10,515 nucleotides of DNA from Chitinophagales bacterium (lineage in GTDB: Bacteria; Bacteroidota; Bacteroidia; Chitinophagales; Chitinophagaceae): positions 1-10,515 of the forward strand of contig JAAFHG010000095.1 of NCBI GenBank assembly GCA_013297585.1, written 5' to 3'. Below the pieces are notes generated by a model. The model saw only the letters and a list, made by a program, of their open reading frames with translations. It ran no database searches and was not told where the DNA came from. The stretch's first letter is position 1. Each line of letters starts with the position of its first letter. The position numbers were made by a program, and so were the translations under genes. Below are positions 7,195 to 10,515 of this stretch, in pieces.

Positions 7195-7221
7195 TTCACA
7201 CAAAACCCAGTAGAACCATTT
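7195..7221 (+). repeat. 27-bp imperfect direct repeat, left copy
   Basis: The core is CACAAAACCCAGT followed by AACCATTT. It matches 7411-7437 at 24 of 27 positions, exactly 216 bp apart. Confidence 0.6.
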
Positions 7222-7237
7222 TTTTAAAAAACATAGA

Positions 7238-7257
7238 CCTGTCTGCCGACAGGCAGG
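7238..7257. repeat. GC-rich near-palindrome CCTGTCTGCCGACAGGCAGG
   Basis: A 20-bp element far richer in GC than its surroundings. It can fold as CCTGTC-TGCC-GACAGG (6-bp stem), or alternatively as CTGCC-GACA-GGCAG (5-bp stem). As a whole it is a nearly self-complementary palindrome (CCTG.CTG..CAG.CAGG). Similar CCTGCCTGYCGGCAG-type elements are, as far as I recall, dispersed intergenic repeats in flavobacterial genomes. Only one copy is seen here. Confidence 0.55.
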
Positions 7258-7330
7258 ATCATTTTTATTTGTATTAAAATTGAGTCATTTATTTGATTCT
7301 ACGTTTAAAAAGTGCAAAATATAAAGCTAT

Positions 7331-7378
7331 TTGTAAGTCTGTAGGAGTCTCAAAGTACGAGAGTAGGGACGCTTACAA
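7331..7378 (+). other. Potential RNA stem-loop in a GC-richer island
   Basis: TTGTAAG (7331-7337) is perfectly complementary to CTTACAA (7372-7378). Inside it, TCTC (7348-7351) can pair with GAGA (7359-7362) around AAAGTAC. The G-rich interior stands out against the surrounding AT-rich DNA. It could be part of a small RNA or of a mobile element; no known RNA family is recognised. Confidence 0.25.
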
Positions 7379-7410
7379 CCTGACAAAATGGGTTGAAAGA
7401 TTATTAATTG

Positions 7411-7437
7411 TTCCCACAAAACCCAGTGCAACCATTT
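7411..7437 (+). repeat. 27-bp imperfect direct repeat, right copy
   Basis: This is the second copy of the repeat at 7195-7221, with three substitutions. The two copies bracket the GC-rich palindrome, the stem-loop and most of the ATG-less open frame. Confidence 0.6.
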
Positions 7438-7680
7438 CGAAAATAAGTTAGATAATAAGAAAAAATATTAGGTAGTTATATTCTTTTAGTCAATTACAAA
7501 CATAGAATGATATCTATTTTTTGTTAAAATTTAATTTTTGTTTTTAGAACTTTTAAGATTTTTTTAAATATCCTACACTTAAAATATAACTTCATGTTTT
7601 TTTAAACTTCTGAATTAAAAAAAATCAAGCAGAATAAAAACTCAATTATAATGCATTGATAATAAGATATTTACTTTTTA

Positions 7681-7702
7681 AGTAAATTTTTTACTAATTC
7701 TT
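7681..7702. promoter_or_regulatory. AGTAAA-N3-TTTACT dyad with shared 14-mer
   Basis: AGTAAA (7681-7686) and TTTACT (7690-7695) form a 6-bp inverted repeat around three bases. The same arrangement occurs at 3456-3470. The overlapping 14-mer TTTTACTAATTCTT (7689-7702) is identical to 3367-3380. Both sites are upstream of large secreted-protein genes, here about 360 nt before the 8058 start. A common regulatory site is possible but not shown. Confidence 0.25.
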
Positions 7703-8057
7703 TAAATGGGCAGAATGATGAATTTGACCCCAGTATTTGATTTATTTGACCTATATCTGTTTGTATAAAAAAATTTATTTTTGAAAAATATTTTTTGTTA
7801 ATACTTAAATTTTTTCACAATAAAAATTAACAGTTGCAAAAAAAAACAGCTTTGAAATGAAGTATTATCAAAAAAGCATACTTTTTTCAAACACAACCAT
7901 TTTTTTTATTTATAAGTACCTACACTAGTATTCGAAAGTATTTTTTTGTCCCCAACAAAAATTTTTTTTTGAAACACACATTTTAGTTTGAATACAATTA
8001 TATCAGATTGCATACAAAAACAATTTATTACTTATTATTATCTAAACCATTTACCAA

Positions 8058-10515
8058 ATGAAAAACAAATTACTTAATCGAAACAAATTATTGCAGTTAT
8101 TTTACTGCTTTAGTTTTATGTTGCTTTTTGCCAATACGGCTGTGGGACAGACCACCTATGATTGGTTAAATACTGCACCCGACGGAAATTGGAGACAAGG
8201 TCTGTCAGGAGCAAGATGGAGTCCTGGAGGATTATTTGATGAACCACCAGGTGCCGGCATCTTGCGATTTAATAACGACACGTTCACCACGATGAACAAT
8301 AATGTGCCTGCAACCTACAATGTACACCAGCTAATTTTTGGTTCGTCAAGTACAGTGTCGCGCACTATTAGTGGTAATGCCATTCGTTTTTTTGATTTTA
8401 CCACGGCAGATCCTAAAATAGAAAACTTATCAGCGGTAGGTCATACCTTGTCATTAGCTATAGCTGGCGATGGTGATGCTGCTGACCCATTAGAAATTAA
8501 CCCAGTTAACGGTGATTTAACAGTTAGCGGAACAATCAATAATAGTGGTAGTCCTATTAATATATATGGTAATAACGCAAAAACATTAACCATATCTGGG
8601 GTTATCTCAGGTGCTGGTGCTTTTTCCGTTTTGCAAAATAGTAATGTAGTTTTAACAGCACAAAACACTTATACAGGTCTAACAACAGTAAGTGCAGGTT
8701 CTTTAAGACTAAATAGAACTGGTGGTGCAACGATACCAGCAGCGAATAATGTAACGGTAAGTAATGGTGCTACATTAAGAATATCAACCACTCAAACCAT
8801 AGCAAATCTTGATCTAAGCGCAGGTGGTAATCTAACTGTAGATGCTGGTGTCGTTTTAACTATCACTGGTACTTATACAGGGGGTAATGGAACTATTAAC
8901 TGTAATACTACAGGAAGAATTAATTTGAGTGGTACAGCAGTACAATCTTTTCCTGGAGCAAATATGACAACAACCAACCTTGGTGTTTTAGGGATTGCCA
9001 ATACTGCTGGTGTGACTATTAATAAGGCAATATCTCTTAATACGAGTTTAAATCTAACGTCTGGTAGTATATCAGCCGGAGGTGCTCTTATAACGATGGC
9101 ATCAGGTACAACTATTTTTAGAGGGACAGGTACAATAAATGCAGCTCCAACATTTGCTGGTACAGTGAACGTGAATTATAATGGGGGAGTTAATATTACT
9201 ACAGGACCTGAGTTACCAGTGGGCGCCGGCAATGCGACTGTATTAAATAATTTAACTATAGGTGTCTTCAACACTGGTACTAATGTAACATTAGCGGCTG
9301 GAGCGGCGTCCATTCAAATAAATGGGACGTTAGCACTAAGTGGGACTTCTACCGGTTCATTGGGTGTGTCAAGCAATACCATCACTTTTGGCCCTAATGC
9401 TACATTAACAAAAACGGGTACTGTTGTTATCAATGGAGGAAATGCGTTAGCGTCTGTAGTATTTGCAAATACCAATCCTATAACTATTCCTGCTAGTACA
9501 TTTTCGTTACTTACTAGTTTGACTATGAATGGTTCGGGTGGTATAATTTTGGGAGGTGCTTTACCAACAGTTTCCAATACGACATTAACTAGTGGTAATA
9601 TCACACTTGACAATTTCAATTATGTACAACTCTCGTCGGGAACATTTACAGGCGGTTCTCTTGCTAGTCATTTTATTACTAACGGAACTGGTAGAGTATC
9701 ACGACAAATTAGTTTTCCTAGTGGTGTTGCTACCTTTGCAGTGGGTAGAGATGCAAATACCTATAATCCAGTAACAATTTCGAATACTGGTGCAGCAAAT
9801 TCAATTTATACTGTGGGTGCAGCTAATACAACATTTACACCAGCTACCAATGCTGCCAATACGCAATGGGCTATTACCTGTGCTACTACAACCACATCAT
9901 CATTGGCATTTCAATGGGCTAGCGCTGATTCAGGTGTAAATTTGGTTGCTGCGCCAAGTAATGGTAGCGTATATCAATTTAATGGTTCTATTTTTGTTCC
10001 TATTACAGGTACTACCATAGGCACACCTAATGTTACTACAATTACGGGAATTAATTTACCTGTAGCAGCAAGAACTTATGCCATAGCAAGTTCTTTAAGT
10101 ATTAGCACATCTGCCATTACACCAACAGCGTATTGTGCTGGTACAACAGTATCTGTTCCTTACACATCAACAGGTTCTTTTACAGGTACATTTACTGCAC
10201 AATTATCAGACGCTACAGGTAGTTTTGCTTCGCCAGTTAACATAGGTAGTGGGGTATCACCAATTACAGCAACCATTCCATCCAATACTGCTGCAGGAAC
10301 TGCCTACAGAATTAGAGTCGTAAACGACAATCCTAATACAATAGGTTCAGACAATGGAAGTAATATTACTGTGAATGCAGTACCAACTACACCAACAATT
10401 TCCGCAGGATCTGCAACAACATTTTGCGCAGGCGGATCAGTTGTTTTAACAAGTGATGCTGCAACGGGTAACCAATGGTACAAAGATGCGGTACTACTAA
10501 GTGGAGAAACCAACG
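8058..10515 (+). CDS. Giant secreted beta-strand repeat / Ig-like adhesin, 3'-truncated by the window edge
   Basis: The frame is open from ATG 8058 to the window edge: 819 codons with no stop. Residues 1-31 are a signal peptide (MKNKLLNRNK basic start, hydrophobic core, cleavage near AVGQ); mature sequence begins TTYDWLN. Residues 32-170 are an N-terminal domain with aromatic-rich strands. Around 174-223 lies a clear autotransporter-associated beta-strand repeat (SGVISGAGAF, LTAQNTYTGLTTVSAGSLRL). Residues ~224-530 continue as low-complexity Thr/Asn/Gly/Ala strand repeats, consistent with a right-handed beta-helix. A segment at about 540-580 (FPSGVATFAVGRDANTYNPV) is a type I recall from Bacteroidota surface proteins. 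From about 680 there are Ig-like units, each with a conserved Cys near its start (TAYCAGTTV; TTFCAGGSV), the second breaking off after NQWYKDAVLLSGE. Exported and probably adhesive. A T9SS tail is expected beyond the window but not seen. A long AT-rich leader precedes it; no Shine-Dalgarno is evident. Confidence 0.9.
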   Translation, partial: MKNKLLNRNKLLQLFYCFSFMLLFANTAVGQTTYDWLNTAPDGNWRQGLSGARWSPGGLFDEPPGAGILRFNNDTFTTMNNNVPATYNVHQLIFGSSSTVSRTISGNAIRFFDFTTADPKIENLSAVGHTLSLAIAGDGDAADPLEINPVNGDLTVSGTINNSGSPINIYGNNAKTLTISGVISGAGAFSVLQNSNVVLTAQNTYTGLTTVSAGSLRLNRTGGATIPAANNVTVSNGATLRISTTQTIANLDLSAGGNLTVDAGVVLTITGTYTGGNGTINCNTTGRINLSGTAVQSFPGANMTTTNLGVLGIANTAGVTINKAISLNTSLNLTSGSISAGGALITMASGTTIFRGTGTINAAPTFAGTVNVNYNGGVNITTGPELPVGAGNATVLNNLTIGVFNTGTNVTLAAGAASIQINGTLALSGTSTGSLGVSSNTITFGPNATLTKTGTVVINGGNALASVVFANTNPITIPASTFSLLTSLTMNGSGGIILGGALPTVSNTTLTSGNITLDNFNYVQLSSGTFTGGSLASHFITNGTGRVSRQISFPSGVATFAVGRDANTYNPVTISNTGAANSIYTVGAANTTFTPATNAANTQWAITCATTTTSSLAFQWASADSGVNLVAAPSNGSVYQFNGSIFVPITGTTIGTPNVTTITGINLPVAARTYAIASSLSISTSAITPTAYCAGTTVSVPYTSTGSFTGTFTAQLSDATGSFASPVNIGSGVSPITATIPSNTAAGTAYRIRVVNDNPNTIGSDNGSNITVNAVPTTPTISAGSATTFCAGGSVVLTSDAATGNQWYKDAVLLSGETN

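Larger units (their letters stand above)
7284..7451 (+). pseudogene. Short ATG-less open frame, possible gene remnant
   Basis: Fifty-five codons lie between TGA (7281-7283) and TAG (7449-7451) with no ATG; a TTG at 7293 is the only usual alternative start. The translation includes KYKAICKSVGVSKYESRDAY and NLTKWVERLL, which reads more like real protein than random AT-rich translation. I do not recognise the family. The right direct repeat (7411-7437) lies inside the frame. It may be a remnant of a lost gene, part of a small mobile element, or chance. Confidence 0.2.
6938..8057. other. Long AT-rich intergenic region with hairpins and short repeats, no recognisable gene
   Basis: About 1.1 kb with no ATG-initiated coding frame I can support on either strand. 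It contains the inverted repeat at 7087-7134, direct repeats at 7195 and 7411, a GC-rich near-palindrome at 7238-7257, a short ATG-less open frame at 7284-7451, and a very T-rich stretch from about 7550 to 8050 with long A and T runs. The last part should hold the promoter and leader of the 8058 gene, but I could not place a convincing promoter. Confidence 0.6.

Noticed and set aside
7355..7364. Sequence AGTACGAGAG, identical to the core of the 23S rRNA sarcin-ricin loop
   Set aside because: Neighbouring bases do not continue the rRNA (TAGGGAC follows instead of GACC) and no other rRNA sequence is near. A ten-base match is compatible with chance.
7195..7437. Possible CRISPR array
   Set aside because: Only two imperfect repeats, a 189-bp interval between them and no cas genes.
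7776..7783. TATTTTTG, matching the Bacteroidota -7 promoter element TAnnTTTG
   Set aside because: The nearest upstream TTTG is 12 bp away instead of about 19-21, and the site is ~275 nt before the 8058 start. Such words are common in this T-rich stretch. A similar check upstream of 3656 also gave no properly spaced pair.
9314..9619. Minus-strand open frame of 101 codons inside the 8058 gene
   Set aside because: It is antisense to beta-strand repeat sequence and its Val/Pro/Leu-rich translation is typical of such shadows. The same applies to the minus frames at 8441-8668 and 10304-10513 and the plus frame at 9592-9774.

Overview
The window looks like an AT-rich chromosome segment from a Flavobacterium-like member of the Bacteroidota. 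Three things point there: C-terminal type IX secretion (T9SS) sorting domains, AT-rich start regions without Shine-Dalgarno sequences, and repetitive Thr/Asn/Gly/Ser-rich surface proteins. All supported genes are on the + strand. No rRNA, tRNA, CRISPR array or complete insertion sequence is visible.

Layout. (1) Positions 1-2474 hold the 3' part of a large secreted adhesin-like gene; its frame is open to the left edge, so its start lies outside. (2) Positions 2494-2730 encode a 78-aa protein made of a signal peptide, a short acidic linker, a P-I-D motif, one membrane segment and a basic tail; an intrinsic terminator follows. (3) Positions 2839-3303 encode an unrelated two-TM membrane protein. 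(4) About 350 bp without a gene. (5) Positions 3656-6622 encode a complete 988-aa T9SS cargo protein with two tandem ~440-aa copies of the module that also ends gene 1. (6) Positions 6644-6868 encode a second P-I-D micro-protein, again followed by a terminator. (7) Positions 6938-8057 are about 1.1 kb of very AT-rich DNA with hairpins, a near-palindrome, a pair of imperfect 27-bp direct repeats and a 55-codon ATG-less open frame. (8) From 8058 to the right edge runs the 5' part of another giant secreted protein with autotransporter-type beta-strand repeats and Ig-like domains.

How the genes may work together. Genes 1 and 3656-6622 have the same end: the ~440-454-aa module, an 86-aa sorting tail of identical length, a 19-21 nt gap, a P-I-D micro-protein and a terminator. 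This is a repeated two-gene unit of a large outer-surface cargo plus a tiny membrane-anchored partner. The large proteins are presumably exported by Sec and then by T9SS to the cell surface. The micro-proteins carry almost nothing except targeting information, so a role in delivery, anchoring or maturation of the co-transcribed adhesin is plausible but inferred. The gene starting at 8058 may be a third unit whose end lies outside the window.
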